A stretch of DNA of 64,000 bases from Phycisphaerales bacterium. Its GTDB lineage: Bacteria; Planctomycetota; Phycisphaerae; Sedimentisphaerales; Anaerobacaceae. The translations under genes and the position numbers were made by a program. Shown here piece by piece: positions 7,976 to 19,008 of the stretch (positions are counted from its first letter, which is position 1; each line of letters begins with the position of its first letter). The stretch lies in assembly GCA_003141315.1 (NCBI GenBank), contig PLLP01000002.1, positions 336,338 to 400,337 of the forward strand. Direction: 5' to 3'. The notes below the pieces were generated by a model, which was not told the DNA's origin, searched no databases, and saw nothing but the letters and a program-made list of their open reading frames with translations.

Positions 7976-8653
7976 ATGGGTTACAGAAGTAAGCGTTATC
8001 GTAAGGAGGCCGAGCAGGTAAACGACAAGCCGATGCCGCTTGCCGATGCGGTCGAAAAAATCAAATCGTTTAATTCTCTTAAATTCGACCAGAGCATAAA
8101 TTGCGTCGTCAGTCTCGGAATAGACACCAAAGCGCCTGAGCAGAACCTGCGTGGTTCCCTGTCGCTGCCTCACGGAATCGGCAAACAGAAAAAGGTAATT
8201 GCGTTCTGCGAGGATGGGGATATCGAGGCGGCAAAGGTGGCGGGGGCAATCGAAGCGGGCTGCGACGAGCTGGTAAAGAAAATAAACGGCGGGTGGATGG
8301 ATTTTGACGTGGCAATCGCCTCTCCGAAGGTAATGGGAAAGGTCGGAAAGCTTGGCAAGGTTCTCGGGCCGCAGGGCAAAATGCCGAGCCCGAAGAACGG
8401 CACCGTCACCGCAGATTTGATGACGGCGGTAAAGGAATTTACTGCGGGCAAAATCGAATTTAAAAATGATGCCGGCGGCAACATCCAGGTCGTGGTCGGC
8501 AAACAGAGCTTCGAAAAAGAAAAACTGGTGGCGAACATCGAGGTGTTTATTGCGCACATCGTAAGGATAAAACCGGTTGCGGCAAAAGGCACTTATATAA
8601 GAAAGGTATGTATAAGCGCCACGATGAGTCCGGCGGTTATATTGAACATATAA
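7976..8653 (+). CDS. rplA: Ribosomal protein uL1
   Basis: 225 residues, the mobile L1 stalk protein and in many bacteria a translational repressor of its own operon. The ATG at 7976 is preferred over a GTG at 7967, because GAAAGG at 7962-7967 then has proper spacing. Family signatures are GKLGKVLGPQGKMPSPKNGTV and the closing TYIRKVCISATMSP. A GC-rich half-palindrome (TCCGCTTCGGGCGGA, about 7898) lies in the gap before it. Confidence 0.97.
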   Translation: MGYRSKRYRKEAEQVNDKPMPLADAVEKIKSFNSLKFDQSINCVVSLGIDTKAPEQNLRGSLSLPHGIGKQKKVIAFCEDGDIEAAKVAGAIEAGCDELVKKINGGWMDFDVAIASPKVMGKVGKLGKVLGPQGKMPSPKNGTVTADLMTAVKEFTAGKIEFKNDAGGNIQVVVGKQSFEKEKLVANIEVFIAHIVRIKPVAAKGTYIRKVCISATMSPAVILNI

Positions 8654-8671
8654 AAAAGTGGGAATAAAAAG

Positions 8672-8701
8672 GGCAGGTTTCCTGCCGTTTTGAGTCTTTT
8701 T
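8672..8701 (+). terminator. Hairpin with T-rich tail between rplA and rplJ (possible attenuator)
   Basis: GGCAGG (8672-8677), loop TTT, CCTGCC (8681-8686), then GTTTTGAGTCTTTTT. The stem is short and the T-run interrupted, so it is at best a weak terminator. Its place just before rplJL fits an attenuator that adjusts the ratio of stalk proteins to RNA polymerase subunits. The rplJ ATG follows at 8717. Confidence 0.4.
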
Positions 8702-8716
8702 AACGGGGAATCGACA

Positions 8717-9253
8717 ATGAGTAAATTCGTAAAGGGATTATTTCAGGCAGAGCTGGAAAAGAGAATAAAAGATGATGCCATTAAGGATTTCTTCGTGGTA
8801 AGCACCATCGGTCTAAACGGCATCATCGCGAACCGGATGAGAAGCGAACTCAGGACCAAAGGGATAAAAATCTTAACGGTCAAGAATTCGCTTTTTAAGA
8901 TGGCACTGCGAAAGAGCCAGATGGAAGCTGCTGAAGGGTTGTTTGAAGGCACCTGTGCGGTAGCTTACGGCGGCGACAGCATAGTCGATGTCGCAAAGCA
9001 GATGACGGACTGGAAAAAGAAGATGCCAGTTATCGTAATCAAGGGCGCTTTTCTTGATGGTTCCGCCCTCGATGCAAAGGCAGCACAAACGCTGTCGAGT
9101 ATGCCGACAAGAGCAGAGCTGCAGGGCCAGATTATCGCAATGTTCCTCTCACCGGCAAGAAAGGTTGCGTCGACGATACTCGCACCGGCCTCTGCCATTG
9201 CAGGGTGCATTAAAACTATTGCTGACAAGGAAGATAAACAGGCTGCGGCCTGA
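8717..9253 (+). CDS. rplJ: Ribosomal protein uL10
   Basis: 178 residues; anchors the bL12 dimers to the stalk base. The ATG at 8717 follows GGGGA at 8705-8709; the frame is open a few codons further but without ATG. The N-terminal rRNA-binding domain (about 1-130) contains [13 protein letters not shown] and [10 protein letters not shown]. The C-terminal helix (about 140-178, [20 protein letters not shown]) is the bL12-binding spine. Confidence 0.95.
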   Translation: MSKFVKGLFQAELEKRIKDDAIKDFFVVSTIGLNGIIANRMRSELRTKGIKILTVKNSLFKMALRKSQMEAAEGLFEGTCAVAYGGDSIVDVAKQMTDWKKKMPVIVIKGAFLDGSALDAKAAQTLSSMPTRAELQGQIIAMFLSPARKVASTILAPASAIAGCIKTIADKEDKQAAA

Positions 9254-9286
9254 TTTTAAAAGATTATTTTGTGCCTGAAATGGCAG

Positions 9287-9301
9287 CCCCGCCAAGGCGG
9301 G
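9287..9301. repeat. Short GC palindrome between rplJ and rplL
   Basis: CCCCGCCAAGGCGGG, a perfect-arm mini-hairpin (CCCGCC/GGCGGG) without a T-run. It belongs by sequence to the CCGCC/GGCGG palindrome group found in at least five other gaps of this cluster. Confidence 0.45.
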
Positions 9302-9360
9302 TTAAATGAGACGGCGTAGTCCGGCTACTATTTAGGCGTTTTTGCACAGGGAGTATTCAA

Positions 9361-9774
9361 ATGGCTGAAGAAGCAAAGAGCGAAAAAAGTTGGAATCCTG
9401 ATATTAAGAAGATTGGCGACCAGATTGTGGCACTGACTCTTATGCAGGCAAAGGAGCTTGCGGATTATCTTAAGGCCGAATATGGCATCGAACCCGCTGC
9501 CGGCGGCGCTGTTATGATGGCAGGGCCGGCCGCAGGGGCACCTGCTGAAAAGCCCGAAGAGCAAACCAGCTTTGATGTGATTCTCAAGGCCGTAGGCGAA
9601 AAGAAAATCCAGGTTATCAAGGAAGTACGCGCCCTTACAAGTCTTGGACTCAAAGAGGCAAAAGACCTTGTCGAAGGCGCTCCGAAGACTGTAAAGACAG
9701 GCGTAAGCAAACAGGACGCAGACGCTATGAAAAAGCAGCTCGAATCAGCTGGCGCTGTTGTTGAAATAAAATAA
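9361..9774 (+). CDS. rplL: Ribosomal protein bL12 (L7/L12)
   Basis: 137 residues. The N-terminal dimerisation helix pair (about 10-45) is followed by a flexible Ala/Gly/Pro hinge ([19 protein letters not shown], about 48-66) and the globular factor-binding domain (about 70-137) with the signature [17 protein letters not shown]. It recruits EF-Tu and EF-G, both also encoded in this window. The hinge and N-terminus are slightly longer than in E. coli (121 residues). Confidence 0.97.
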   Translation: MAEEAKSEKSWNPDIKKIGDQIVALTLMQAKELADYLKAEYGIEPAAGGAVMMAGPAAGAPAEKPEEQTSFDVILKAVGEKKIQVIKEVRALTSLGLKEAKDLVEGAPKTVKTGVSKQDADAMKKQLESAGAVVEIK

Positions 9775-9823
9775 TGGCTGGTTAAAAGAAGGTATATAAA
9801 GTCTATTTTTTTGGGAGTATTAA

Positions 9824-12800
9824 ATGGCTCTGCCCGTTCGTAATTTTGGAAAAGTGACGGATGCAGTGGAGATTCCGAATCTTGTGGCAATGCAGCGGGA
9901 TGGTTACGACAAGTTTATGCAGATACAGTTGCCGCCGGACAAAAGGAAAAATGTCGGCCTCGAGGCCCTTTTCCGCGAAATCTTCCCTATTGACAGCTAT
10001 GACGGCAGTATGCGGCTCGAATATATTTGTTATGAGCTGGAAAAGCCGCGATATACCCCGATGCAGTGCCGCCAGTTGAGGCTCACTTACGGGTATCCGC
10101 TGAAGCTTACCTGCCGGCTGCGAAAGGCAGGCGGTGAGGATTTGTCCGAACAGGCTGTCTATCTCGGCGAAGTCCCGATTATGATTGGCGGCGGCGAGTT
10201 CATCATACACGGAGCTGAACGCGTTATTGTCAATCAGCTTCACCGAAGCCCGGGCATCGATTTTCTCATCGACAGCAAAGAGGGCGACAGAATCCTGCAC
10301 GGCGGCAGAATCATACCCGACAGGGGAAGCTGGATTGAAATCAGCGTCACAAGAAAAGATACTCTCGTTGTAAAGATTGACCAGTCGAGCAAGATTCCCG
10401 CCACGGTTTTCCTGCGGGCATTGAGTCCCGATTACAGTTCATCAGAGGCGATAATCAGGCTCTTCTACGAAACGAAAGTTGTTCAGAAGGCAAAACTTCA
10501 GGCGGACATGTGGACGGTTGGCGATATAGTCGATACCGAAACCGGCGAAATAATCGTCAAGGCCGGCTCGCAAATCGGCGACAAAGCCGCCACCCTGCAG
10601 GACAGCAAATTAAAGAGTGTCGAGGTTATTGAGCAGGTTAAAGATGCACTTATTTTGAATACGCTTGCCGAGGATGACTGCAAAAATCACGAGCAGGCGC
10701 TTCTCAAGTTTTATATGCGGCTGCGTCCCGGCAATCCGCCCAATGCGGAGAAGGCCAGGATTTTCTTCGAGGAAAAATTCTACGATGTCAATCGTTACCG
10801 GCTTGGCAGGGTAGGCAGGTTCAGGCTCAACCGCAAGTTCGGGCAGAATATTGACCAGGATGAAATGGTGCTTAGGCCTGAGGATTTTCTCAACGCGATG
10901 AAGTATGTTGTCGGCCTGCGAAACAGCCAGGGCGAACTCGATGACATCGACCATTTGGGTAACCGCAGGGTAAAGGCGTTCGATGAGCTCGCGGGCGATG
11001 AATTCAGGAAAGGCCTGCTCACGCTCCGCAAGACCATTCAGGAGAGAATGAGCGTCCAGAGAGAGACTACCGAGGCTATCAAGGTGGCCGACCTGATAAA
11101 TTCGAAGGCCGTCGCAAGCAGTATTAACTACTTCTTCGGCAGAAGCGAACTATCGCAGATTGTTGACCAGACCAACGCCCTTAGCCAGTTGACGCACGAA
11201 CGAAGACTCTCGGCTTTGGGTCCTGGCGGTCTTAACAGAAGGCGTGCCGGCTTTGAAGTCCGCGACGTGCATATAAGCCATTACGGCAGGATTTGCCCCA
11301 TTGAGACACCGGAAGGAACAAACATCGGTTTGATTTCATCGCTGGCGATATTCTCAACGCTCGATGAGTTTGGTTTCTTGATGGCCCCGTATAATAAGGT
11401 AGAAAACGGCAAGGTGACCGGTAAGGTCGAATACCTGCGAGCCGATGAGGATATGAAAGCGGTTATCGCCACACCCGAAATGGTTGATAAAAAGACGGGC
11501 AGGATAAAAGAGGGACCCGTCCTTGCTATGAAGGGCGGCGAGCTTGCACAGGTTGAAAGCAAGGATGTCAATTATGTCGATGTTTCGACAAAGCAGATAG
11601 TTGGAATTTCCGCTGCGCTTATCCCGTTCCTCGAACACGACGATGCCAACAGGGCGTTGATGGGCTCGAACATGCAGAGACAGGCAGTGCCTTTGCTGGA
11701 AGACGAGACGCCGCTGGTAGGCACCGGAATGGAATCCATTGTCGGGCAGTATTCGAGTATGGTCGTGAAAGCCAAAAGCAGCGGAACCGTCACCGCAGTT
11801 GATTCGGCGCGGATAGTTATCAACGGCGCTGATGAATACGACCTGGAGAAGTTTTACGGATTAAACGAGAGAACCTGTCTTAACCAGACGCCGACAGTAA
11901 AACTCGGTGACAAGGTCAAGAAAGGCCAGGTTATTGCCGACGGCGGCGGAACGAAAAATGGCGTGCTTGCCCTTGGCAAAAATATTCTTTGTGCGTTTAT
12001 TTCGTTTGACGGCTTTAATTTCGAGGACGCTATCGTAATCAGCGAGCGCCTCGTTAAAAAAGACAGTTTCACCAGTATTCACATAGACGAATTCACCGCG
12101 GAGATTCGCGAGACACGGCTCGGCAGGGAGGAATTTACAAGAGATATTCCAAACGTAAGCGAGAAGGCACTGCGAAATCTCGATGAAAACGGCATAATTC
12201 GCGAGGGGACAAAAGTTAGCGAGGATGACATCCTTGTGGGAAAGGTCGTTCCAAAGAGCAAAACAGAGCTTACGCCTGAAGAAAAACTGCTTCACGCAAT
12301 ATTCGGCAGGGCAGGCGAGGATGTAAAGAACGATTCGCTGGAGCTGCCAAGCGGTTATGAGGGCGTGGTAATAAAGACTGAAAGATTCATCCGTCGCGGC
12401 TATGGCGGAGACGATGAGAAAAAAATTATAAAGGAGCAGATAAATAAAATCGAGCATGAGGCCAAATCGAAGCAGTGTGCGATTTTCAGGCAGATGATTG
12501 CCTCGATAACGGAAAAATTTGAGGATGCCAAAATCGTTGACCCCGCCACGCGTCAGAAGGCTGCCGCCAGCGAGGATGATGACGTTGTTTACGAACAGGT
12601 CGAGGGCTTCAACACAAAATGGATTAAGCCCGCCAATATCCGCGATGACGTCCAGAAAGTTGTCGATAAATTCTGGCCAAAAATAGTAGACCTGAAGGCG
12701 GAAAAAGAGCAGCGGGTAAAAACAATTAAGCACGGTGATGAGTTGCCGAGCGGCGTACTCGAAATGGTCAAGATTTATGTCGCCACCAAGAGGGCGCTGT

Positions 12801-13582
12801 CCGTGGGCGATAAAATGGCAGGCCGCCACGGAAACAAAGGCGTCATCGCAAAAATTATGCCTGAAGAAGATATGCCCTTCCTCGCGGACGGCACACCGAT
12901 AGATATTCTGCTCAATCCGCTCGGCGTACCGAGCCGTATGAATGTCGGACAGATTCTCGAAACGCATCTCGGCTGGGCCGCAAAAGTAATCGGCTTCGAG
13001 GCCATTACGCCAGTATTCGATGGGGCGCCCGAAGAGGATATCCAGAAGATTATCGAAGAAGCAAATGAGCATATTAAAAAACGAACCGCCGAGCTTGAGA
13101 AAAACCACCAGGTGCCCTCGCATGATGAAATATTTGCAACTGTGCCGAAGACACTCAAGGCACAAATGTATGACGGCAGGACCGGCGAGCCATTCGACCA
13201 GCAGTCAACCATCGGTTTCATTTATGTAATGAAGCTGCACCACCTCGTTGATGACAAGATTCACGCCAGGGCTACAGGGCCTTACAGCCTTATAACCCAG
13301 CAGCCTCTCGGCGGCAAGGCTCGCACCGGCGGCCAGAGGTTCGGCGAGATGGAAGTCTGGGCGCTCGAAGGTTATGGCGCCGCTTATACGCTCCAGGAAA
13401 TGCTTACCGTCAAAAGCGATGATGTTGAAGGCCGGACAAAAATCTATGAGTCAATGGTCAAGGGCCAGAACAGGCTCGAGGCCGGTACGCCGTTGTCTTT
13501 CGATGTTCTCTGCAATGAAATCAGAGGACTCGGCCTGAATATCCAGCTTGAGAAAAAAAGACTCGGGATAAGTGTAATTTAA
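9824..13582 (+). CDS. rpoB: RNA polymerase beta subunit
   Basis: 1252 residues. GGGAG stands just before the ATG at 9824. The rifampicin region (about 438-475) reads LSQIVDQTNALSQLTH and ERRLSALGPGG. Compared with E. coli numbering, Gln513, Asp516, His526, Arg529 and Ser531 are kept, while Phe514 is Ile and several neighbours differ. Further family blocks are GFEVRDVHISHYGRICPIET, the catalytic-centre stretch GYNFEDA-like FDGFNFEDAIVISE, and the C-terminal MKLHHLVDDKIHARATGPYS and FGEMEVWALEGYGA. rpoC follows after 38 bases. Confidence 0.98.
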   Translation: MALPVRNFGKVTDAVEIPNLVAMQRDGYDKFMQIQLPPDKRKNVGLEALFREIFPIDSYDGSMRLEYICYELEKPRYTPMQCRQLRLTYGYPLKLTCRLRKAGGEDLSEQAVYLGEVPIMIGGGEFIIHGAERVIVNQLHRSPGIDFLIDSKEGDRILHGGRIIPDRGSWIEISVTRKDTLVVKIDQSSKIPATVFLRALSPDYSSSEAIIRLFYETKVVQKAKLQADMWTVGDIVDTETGEIIVKAGSQIGDKAATLQDSKLKSVEVIEQVKDALILNTLAEDDCKNHEQALLKFYMRLRPGNPPNAEKARIFFEEKFYDVNRYRLGRVGRFRLNRKFGQNIDQDEMVLRPEDFLNAMKYVVGLRNSQGELDDIDHLGNRRVKAFDELAGDEFRKGLLTLRKTIQERMSVQRETTEAIKVADLINSKAVASSINYFFGRSELSQIVDQTNALSQLTHERRLSALGPGGLNRRRAGFEVRDVHISHYGRICPIETPEGTNIGLISSLAIFSTLDEFGFLMAPYNKVENGKVTGKVEYLRADEDMKAVIATPEMVDKKTGRIKEGPVLAMKGGELAQVESKDVNYVDVSTKQIVGISAALIPFLEHDDANRALMGSNMQRQAVPLLEDETPLVGTGMESIVGQYSSMVVKAKSSGTVTAVDSARIVINGADEYDLEKFYGLNERTCLNQTPTVKLGDKVKKGQVIADGGGTKNGVLALGKNILCAFISFDGFNFEDAIVISERLVKKDSFTSIHIDEFTAEIRETRLGREEFTRDIPNVSEKALRNLDENGIIREGTKVSEDDILVGKVVPKSKTELTPEEKLLHAIFGRAGEDVKNDSLELPSGYEGVVIKTERFIRRGYGGDDEKKIIKEQINKIEHEAKSKQCAIFRQMIASITEKFEDAKIVDPATRQKAAASEDDDVVYEQVEGFNTKWIKPANIRDDVQKVVDKFWPKIVDLKAEKEQRVKTIKHGDELPSGVLEMVKIYVATKRALSVGDKMAGRHGNKGVIAKIMPEEDMPFLADGTPIDILLNPLGVPSRMNVGQILETHLGWAAKVIGFEAITPVFDGAPEEDIQKIIEEANEHIKKRTAELEKNHQVPSHDEIFATVPKTLKAQMYDGRTGEPFDQQSTIGFIYVMKLHHLVDDKIHARATGPYSLITQQPLGGKARTGGQRFGEMEVWALEGYGAAYTLQEMLTVKSDDVEGRTKIYESMVKGQNRLEAGTPLSFDVLCNEIRGLGLNIQLEKKRLGISVI

Positions 13583-13620
13583 TCCTTAACGATTTTCTAT
13601 ACGGCAAGGAGTAAAAATAA

Positions 13621-16600
13621 ATGTTAGCCAATATCTACGATCGGATTAACGATTATGGCTCGGTCAAGATAAATCTTGCCAGTCCTAATACCATACGAAG
13701 CTGGTCGTTCGGCGAGGTGCGAAAACCTGAGACGATAAACTACCGCACATACAGGCCCGAAAAAGACGGCCTGTTTTGCGAAAGGATTTTCGGGCCGGAA
13801 CGCGACTGGGAATGCGCCTGCGGAAAATACAAGGGGACAAAATTCAAAGGCATTATCTGCGACCGCTGCGGCGTTAAGGTCACACACAGCAGGGTTCGCC
13901 GAAAAAGAATGGGTCATATAAATCTTGCCGCTCCAGTAGTGCATATCTGGTTCTTCAAGGCGATACCCAATCATCTCGGGATTCTGCTCGATATGAAGGC
14001 GTCCGACCTCGAAAAAATAATTTACTTCCAGGATTACGTAGTCACCGACCCCGCTGACAGCCCTTTGCAGAAAGGACAGCTTTTGACGGAAGAAGAATAT
14101 CAGGATGCCGCGAAAAAATATGGTTCGCCGCCCGCCGGGTTTAAGGCTTTAATGGGTGCGGAGGCCATAAAAGTGATCCTCAACGACGTTGACCTTGAAA
14201 AGTTAAGTACCCAGCTTCGCTCCGAAATGCTGCAAACCAACAGCAAGCAGCGCATAAAGGATTTAGCCAAAAGGCTCAAGATCGTAGATGCCCTGCGGCA
14301 GAGCGGCAACAAACCAGTCTGGATGACCCTCGATTGCGTGCCTGTGATACCGCCTGACCTGCGACCGCTGGTACTGCTGGAGAGCGGCAACTTTGCTACC
14401 AGTGACCTTAACGACCTTTACCGCAGGATTATCAACCGCAACAGCAGACTCAAGAAACTGATGGACCTCAATGCCCCTGAAGTAATTATCCGCAACGAGA
14501 AAAGGATGCTTCAGCAGGCTGTTGATGCCCTGTTTGATAACAGCCGCTGCCGAAGACCTGTCCTCGGCAGCAATAACAGACCCCTCAAAAGCCTTGCCGA
14601 TATGATTAAGGGTAAGCAGGGCAGGTTCCGTGAAAATCTGCTCGGCAAACGCGTTGATTATTCCGCACGGTCGGTGATTGTTGTTGGTCCTAATTTGAAA
14701 CTGAATCAGTGCGGCCTGCCAAAGAGAATTGCGATGGAGCTTTATCAGCCGTTTATTATTCGCAAGCTCAAGGAGCACGGCCTCGCGGATACCATCAAAA
14801 GCGCAAAACGAATGATTGAAAGACGGGATGATCAGATTTGGGACATCCTCGAAGAGGTAATTCATCAGCATCCGGTCCTGCTCAACAGGGCGCCTACTCT
14901 TCACAGGATGGGTGTCCAGTCGTTCGAGCCTATCCTTGTCGAAGGCAACGCCATAATGCTGCACCCGCTCGCATGCCGGGGATTTAACGCAGACTTCGAC
15001 GGCGACCAGATGGCGGTGCATCTGCCTCTGTCGATAGAGGCACAGGCGGAAGCCCATACCTTGATTATGACCACCAGCAACATCTTTTCGCCTGCCAACG
15101 GCCTGCCAATGGTCGGCCCGTCGCAGGATATGGTGATGGGAAATTACTACCTTACATACTTGAGCACCAACCCGCAGGAAAAAGGTACGGGAATGGCATT
15201 TAAAAATCCGTATGAAGCTATCCTTGCAGCCGAAGAACACAAAATCAGTCTGCACGCGAAAATTAAAGTTCGTATCGATAAGGCACAAGTGCGGGATGAC
15301 GGGGTAATAGTCGACGGTAAAGGCGATGTTTTCAAACCCGGCGAATCAGGCGGTTATCGCATTGAGCCGGCAATAGTTGAGACAACGGCAGGAAGATGTG
15401 TGTTTAATGATATTCTGCCTGAGAAGATGCCTTTTTATAATATGACGATGTCCAACAAAAAAATCAGCAGGGTAATCAGCGACTGCTTCAAGATGGCAGG
15501 CTCTGCCAAGACGATTGAGCTTTTGGACAAAGTCAAGGAGCAGGGATTCAAAAGAGCCACGCTCGGCGGATTGACCTTTGGCATCACGGACCTTAAAGTT
15601 CCGCAAAAGAAGCAGCAGATTATTCATCAGACCGAAGACAAGGTCAAAAGAATCCGGAAAAATTACGACAATGGCGTGCTTACAGAGCGCGAGAGATATA
15701 ACCAGGTTGTCGATGCGTGGACCCATGCGAGGGTCTCGGTCACCAGTGAAATGATAAAGGGCCTGCGGGAAGATAAAAAGGAAGATGGAACTCCTTATCT
15801 TAACCCAATTTTTCTTATGACAGACTCAGGCGCAAGAGGCAGCGTTGACCAGATTCAGCAGCTCGCGGGTATGAGGGCGCTTATGGCGAAACCGTCAGGC
15901 GAGATTATTGAAACGCCTATTAAATCCAACTTCAGGGAGGGCATGACGGTTCTCGAATATTTCAGTTCTACTCACGGAGCCAGAAAAGGTTTGGCAGATA
16001 CCGCCCTGAAGACCGCAAACTCAGGATACCTTACCAGGAAACTGATTGATGTCTCGCAGAACGTGATAGTCACCGAGCGGGACTGCGGCACGCTGCAGGG
16101 TGTGACAAAAAGTGTTGTAAGCAGCAGCGAGCAGCTCGATGTCCCGCTTTCGGAGCTGATAGTTGGCAGGACTGCCAGGGACAATATCCGCAATCCTATT
16201 ACCGATGAAATGATAGTGCGGGAAAACGAGGTGATTACGCATCAGATGGCGGCGAAAATTGAAGACCTCGGCATTGATGCGGTTCGGGTAAGAAGCCCGC
16301 TCACCTGTGACAGCCCGTTCGGGATATGCGCAAAGTGTTACGGCTGGGATTTGAGTACCGGCCTGCTTGTCGAGGAAGGGTCGGCTGTCGGAATCGTGGC
16401 AGCACAGTCGATAGGCGAACCCGGAACACAGCTTACACTGCGAACGTTCCATACGGGCGGTGTGGCATCCAGGGCAATTCTCGAAAGAGAGCAGAAGGCT
16501 ACCGTTGAAGGCAAGGTGCATTTCAAGAATGTTGACTCCGTGTCGGTTAAGCAGCAGGATGGAACCGCAAAAGCCGTCGTGCTGAAGAGAAACGGAGAAG

Positions 16601-17964
16601 TCATCATTATTGACGAGAAGGAAAGGGAGCTTGACAAATACAGGGTGCCTTATGGTGCGACACTCGAGGTTTCTGACGGCGCTGTTGTGAAGGAAGGACT
16701 GGTCCTGTTCTGGTGGGACCCGCACAGAACGCCTATTCTGGCGGAGGTGGCCGGCCGAATCGCTTTTGTTGATGTTGTCGATGGAGAGACAATACATGTC
16801 GAAGAAGAGCGAAAGGGCCAGTCGGGAAGACCCGTTGTTATCGAGCATAAAGGCGATAAGCATCCGCAGCTGATTGTAGAAGGGGCGGATGGAAAAATAC
16901 TCGACGTTCATTATCTGCCGGCGGGGGCAAGGATAGAGGTTAATGACGGCAGTGAGGTTCAGGCAGGCCAGCTTCTCGCTCATCTGCCCAGGGCAATGGC
17001 AGGCACACAGGATATTACGGGGGGTCTGCCGAGGGTCACCGAGGTCTTCGAGGCCAGGCGCCCGAAAGACCCCGCAGTTATGGCAGAAATCAGCGGAAAC
17101 GTTGAGCTTCGCAGCGATAAAAAGCGAGGAAAAATGACCATAATTATCCGCAATACGGAATCCGGGATGGAAAAAGAGCATCACGTCCCGAGGGATAGGC
17201 ACCTCAACGTTCATACCGGCGACTATATCGAGGCTGGCATTCCGCTTACCGATGGGCCTTTGGTGCCTCACGATATCCTCTCGATTAAAGGCGAAGAGGC
17301 GCTCCAGCGCTATCTTATTCAGGAAATTCAGAACGTATATCGTTCGCAGAACGTCAATATCAACGACAAGCACATCGAGATTATCTGTTCGCAGATGATG
17401 CGCAAAGTCGAAATTGAAACCGTAGGCGACGGCCCATTTTTACCCGGCGAGGTTGTGGATAAATTCCTTTTCAGGGATGAGAACAGCCGGCTTGCCGAGT
17501 CAATAAAGATAACCAAGGTTGGTGAGGCAACCGCCCTGAAGGAAGGCCAGGTCGTAAGAAAGGCGGAACTTGCCAAGGTGAACGAAAAAATCGAAGCGAT
17601 GGGAGGCGAGCCTGCAAAGGGAACAAGACCTCGCCCGTCAGTTGCGAAAACACTGCTGCTCGGGATAACGAAGGCAAGCCTTTGGTCAGAAAGCTTCCTG
17701 GCGGCTGCCAGTTTCCAGGAGACCACAAAGGTCTTGACAGGGGCAGCGATTGCTGGTAGAATCGACGAACTTTGCGGTCTGAAGGAAAACGTGATTCTCG
17801 GCCACCTGATTCCCGTAGGTACCGGCTTTAAGCCGTATTTGGATATGAAGGTTAAGCACCTTGTAAGCGCACCGTTGCCGAAGGAATTTGCTGATATAAG
17901 AGACGAAAAGGAAGCCGAAGAAAAGAAAGAGGCTGCGGTTAAGGAAGCCCTCGGCCTTAAATAA
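13621..17964 (+). CDS. rpoC: RNA polymerase beta' subunit
   Basis: 1447 residues. The N-terminal zinc site has [19 protein letters not shown]. The catalytic Mg motif NADFDGDQM lies near residues 456-464, where three Asp hold the active-site Mg2+. The bridge helix/trigger loop region includes [20 protein letters not shown]. The second zinc site is [11 protein letters not shown], followed by [15 protein letters not shown]. The C-terminal part has [13 protein letters not shown] and [15 protein letters not shown]. All core blocks are intact. Confidence 0.98.
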   Translation: MLANIYDRINDYGSVKINLASPNTIRSWSFGEVRKPETINYRTYRPEKDGLFCERIFGPERDWECACGKYKGTKFKGIICDRCGVKVTHSRVRRKRMGHINLAAPVVHIWFFKAIPNHLGILLDMKASDLEKIIYFQDYVVTDPADSPLQKGQLLTEEEYQDAAKKYGSPPAGFKALMGAEAIKVILNDVDLEKLSTQLRSEMLQTNSKQRIKDLAKRLKIVDALRQSGNKPVWMTLDCVPVIPPDLRPLVLLESGNFATSDLNDLYRRIINRNSRLKKLMDLNAPEVIIRNEKRMLQQAVDALFDNSRCRRPVLGSNNRPLKSLADMIKGKQGRFRENLLGKRVDYSARSVIVVGPNLKLNQCGLPKRIAMELYQPFIIRKLKEHGLADTIKSAKRMIERRDDQIWDILEEVIHQHPVLLNRAPTLHRMGVQSFEPILVEGNAIMLHPLACRGFNADFDGDQMAVHLPLSIEAQAEAHTLIMTTSNIFSPANGLPMVGPSQDMVMGNYYLTYLSTNPQEKGTGMAFKNPYEAILAAEEHKISLHAKIKVRIDKAQVRDDGVIVDGKGDVFKPGESGGYRIEPAIVETTAGRCVFNDILPEKMPFYNMTMSNKKISRVISDCFKMAGSAKTIELLDKVKEQGFKRATLGGLTFGITDLKVPQKKQQIIHQTEDKVKRIRKNYDNGVLTERERYNQVVDAWTHARVSVTSEMIKGLREDKKEDGTPYLNPIFLMTDSGARGSVDQIQQLAGMRALMAKPSGEIIETPIKSNFREGMTVLEYFSSTHGARKGLADTALKTANSGYLTRKLIDVSQNVIVTERDCGTLQGVTKSVVSSSEQLDVPLSELIVGRTARDNIRNPITDEMIVRENEVITHQMAAKIEDLGIDAVRVRSPLTCDSPFGICAKCYGWDLSTGLLVEEGSAVGIVAAQSIGEPGTQLTLRTFHTGGVASRAILEREQKATVEGKVHFKNVDSVSVKQQDGTAKAVVLKRNGEVIIIDEKERELDKYRVPYGATLEVSDGAVVKEGLVLFWWDPHRTPILAEVAGRIAFVDVVDGETIHVEEERKGQSGRPVVIEHKGDKHPQLIVEGADGKILDVHYLPAGARIEVNDGSEVQAGQLLAHLPRAMAGTQDITGGLPRVTEVFEARRPKDPAVMAEISGNVELRSDKKRGKMTIIIRNTESGMEKEHHVPRDRHLNVHTGDYIEAGIPLTDGPLVPHDILSIKGEEALQRYLIQEIQNVYRSQNVNINDKHIEIICSQMMRKVEIETVGDGPFLPGEVVDKFLFRDENSRLAESIKITKVGEATALKEGQVVRKAELAKVNEKIEAMGGEPAKGTRPRPSVAKTLLLGITKASLWSESFLAAASFQETTKVLTGAAIAGRIDELCGLKENVILGHLIPVGTGFKPYLDMKVKHLVSAPLPKEFADIRDEKEAEEKKEAAVKEALGLK

Positions 17965-17976
17965 CTAAAAACTTGT

Positions 17977-17995
17977 TCCGCCCTGCGTTCGGCGG
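17977..17995. repeat. GC-rich inverted repeat between rpoC and rpsL
   Basis: CCGCC and GGCGG arms around CTGCGTTC, followed by ATAAAATTG. It is a degenerate member of the CCGCC/GGCGG palindrome group and has no T-run, so it is unlikely to stop transcription fully. Confidence 0.45.
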
Positions 17996-18023
17996 ATAAA
18001 ATTGAAATAGTTAAGGAATAAAA

Positions 18024-18395
18024 ATGCCAACGGTAAATCAGTTAGTTAAAAGACCAAGGTTGAAAAGCAAAGGCATCAAGCGGAAATCTGATATTGCAGG
18101 AAGTCCTCAAAAGCGAGGGGTTTGCCTGATAGTCCGGACTATGACGCCGAAAAAACCGAACTCGGCCTTGAGAAAAATTGCCAGGGTAAGGCTTACAGAT
18201 GGTAAGGAAGTGACGGCCTATATACCGGGCGTCGACCATAATCTCCAGGAACACAGCACGGTCCTGATTAGAGGCGGCAGAGTTAGAGACCTGCCGGGCG
18301 TGCGCTATCATATTGTCCGCGGCGTTCTCGACTGTGCGGGTGTCGCAGGTCGCAGACGGGGAAGAAGCAAATACGGGGCAAAGACGCCGAAATAA
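18024..18395 (+). CDS. rpsL: Ribosomal protein uS12
   Basis: 123 residues, decoding-centre protein. The loops that shape streptomycin response are canonical ([18 protein letters not shown], with the Lys pair; [16 protein letters not shown]). The protein begins [12 protein letters not shown] as in most bacteria. First gene of the str group rpsL-rpsG-fusA; tuf has moved to the front of the whole cluster. Confidence 0.98.
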   Translation: MPTVNQLVKRPRLKSKGIKRKSDIAGSPQKRGVCLIVRTMTPKKPNSALRKIARVRLTDGKEVTAYIPGVDHNLQEHSTVLIRGGRVRDLPGVRYHIVRGVLDCAGVAGRRRGRSKYGAKTPK

Positions 18396-18436
18396 ACCAA
18401 AAATAATAAAACTCGAAACTAATAAATGGAATAACT

Positions 18437-18913
18437 ATGGCCAAACAAAAAAGAACATCATCAGAGCAGCAGTTGAAGCCGGATACGAAATTCGGCTCCA
18501 GACTGGCGGGCAAATTTATAAACTGCCTGATGTGGCAGGGTAAGAAAAGCACCGCACAGCGGGCATTTTACAATGCGATGGACATTGTGGCAAAGCAGGT
18601 CAAGGATGCGGAGCCTCTGAAGGTTTTTGAGACCGCCATTGACAATGTGAAACCGATGATGGAAGTTCGCAGTAAAAGAGTCGGCGGCGCAAGTTATCAG
18701 GTGCCGATGCAGGTTAGTTCGAAAAGACAGATGTCCCTGGCGATGCGATGGATAATCGATGCTGCCAGGTCGAAAAAGGGACAGCCTATACACAAAAGGC
18801 TTGCTGCCGAACTGGTCGATGCCTATAACAGGCAGGGCGGTGCGATGACGACCAGGGATAACGTGCATAAAATGGCTGAAGCCAACAAGGCTTTTGCTCA
18901 CTTTGCGTGGTAA
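18437..18913 (+). CDS. rpsG: Ribosomal protein uS7
   Basis: 158 residues; nucleates assembly of the 30S head and contacts the E site. The family blocks GKKSTAQRAFYNAMDIV, NVKPMMEVRSKRVGGASYQVP and RGGAMTTRDNVHKMAEANKAFAH-like segments are present (the last as QGGAMTTRDNVHKM). A clear Rho-independent terminator follows 14 bases after its stop, so rpsL-rpsG form the end of one transcript and fusA begins another. Confidence 0.97.
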   Translation: MAKQKRTSSEQQLKPDTKFGSRLAGKFINCLMWQGKKSTAQRAFYNAMDIVAKQVKDAEPLKVFETAIDNVKPMMEVRSKRVGGASYQVPMQVSSKRQMSLAMRWIIDAARSKKGQPIHKRLAAELVDAYNRQGGAMTTRDNVHKMAEANKAFAHFAW

Positions 18914-18926
18914 AAAACGGTTTATA

Positions 18927-18969
18927 ACTGCCATGTTCTGTTATCGAAATGGACGTGGCAGTTTTTTTT
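18927..18969 (+). terminator. Rho-independent terminator after rpsG
   Basis: ACTGCCATG (18927-18935) pairs with CGTGGCAGT (18954-18962), 9 pairs with one G-U, followed by eight T (18962-18969). This is the best terminator within the ribosomal cluster and separates rpsL-rpsG from fusA. Confidence 0.85.
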
Positions 18970-19008
18970 ATTATCATATAACTGCATTGTATTCATCAGC
19001 AGTATTCC

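Noticed and set aside
11861-13165. Long open frame of 434 codons antisense to rpoB (and one of 450 codons at 16021-17373 antisense to rpoC)
   Set aside because: The sense frames encode complete conserved RNA polymerase subunits; the antisense translations have the Cys/Phe/His-rich composition of shadow frames.
18313-18543. 76-codon frame overlapping rpsL and rpsG
   Set aside because: It lies in a different frame over two conserved ribosomal genes and has no family match.
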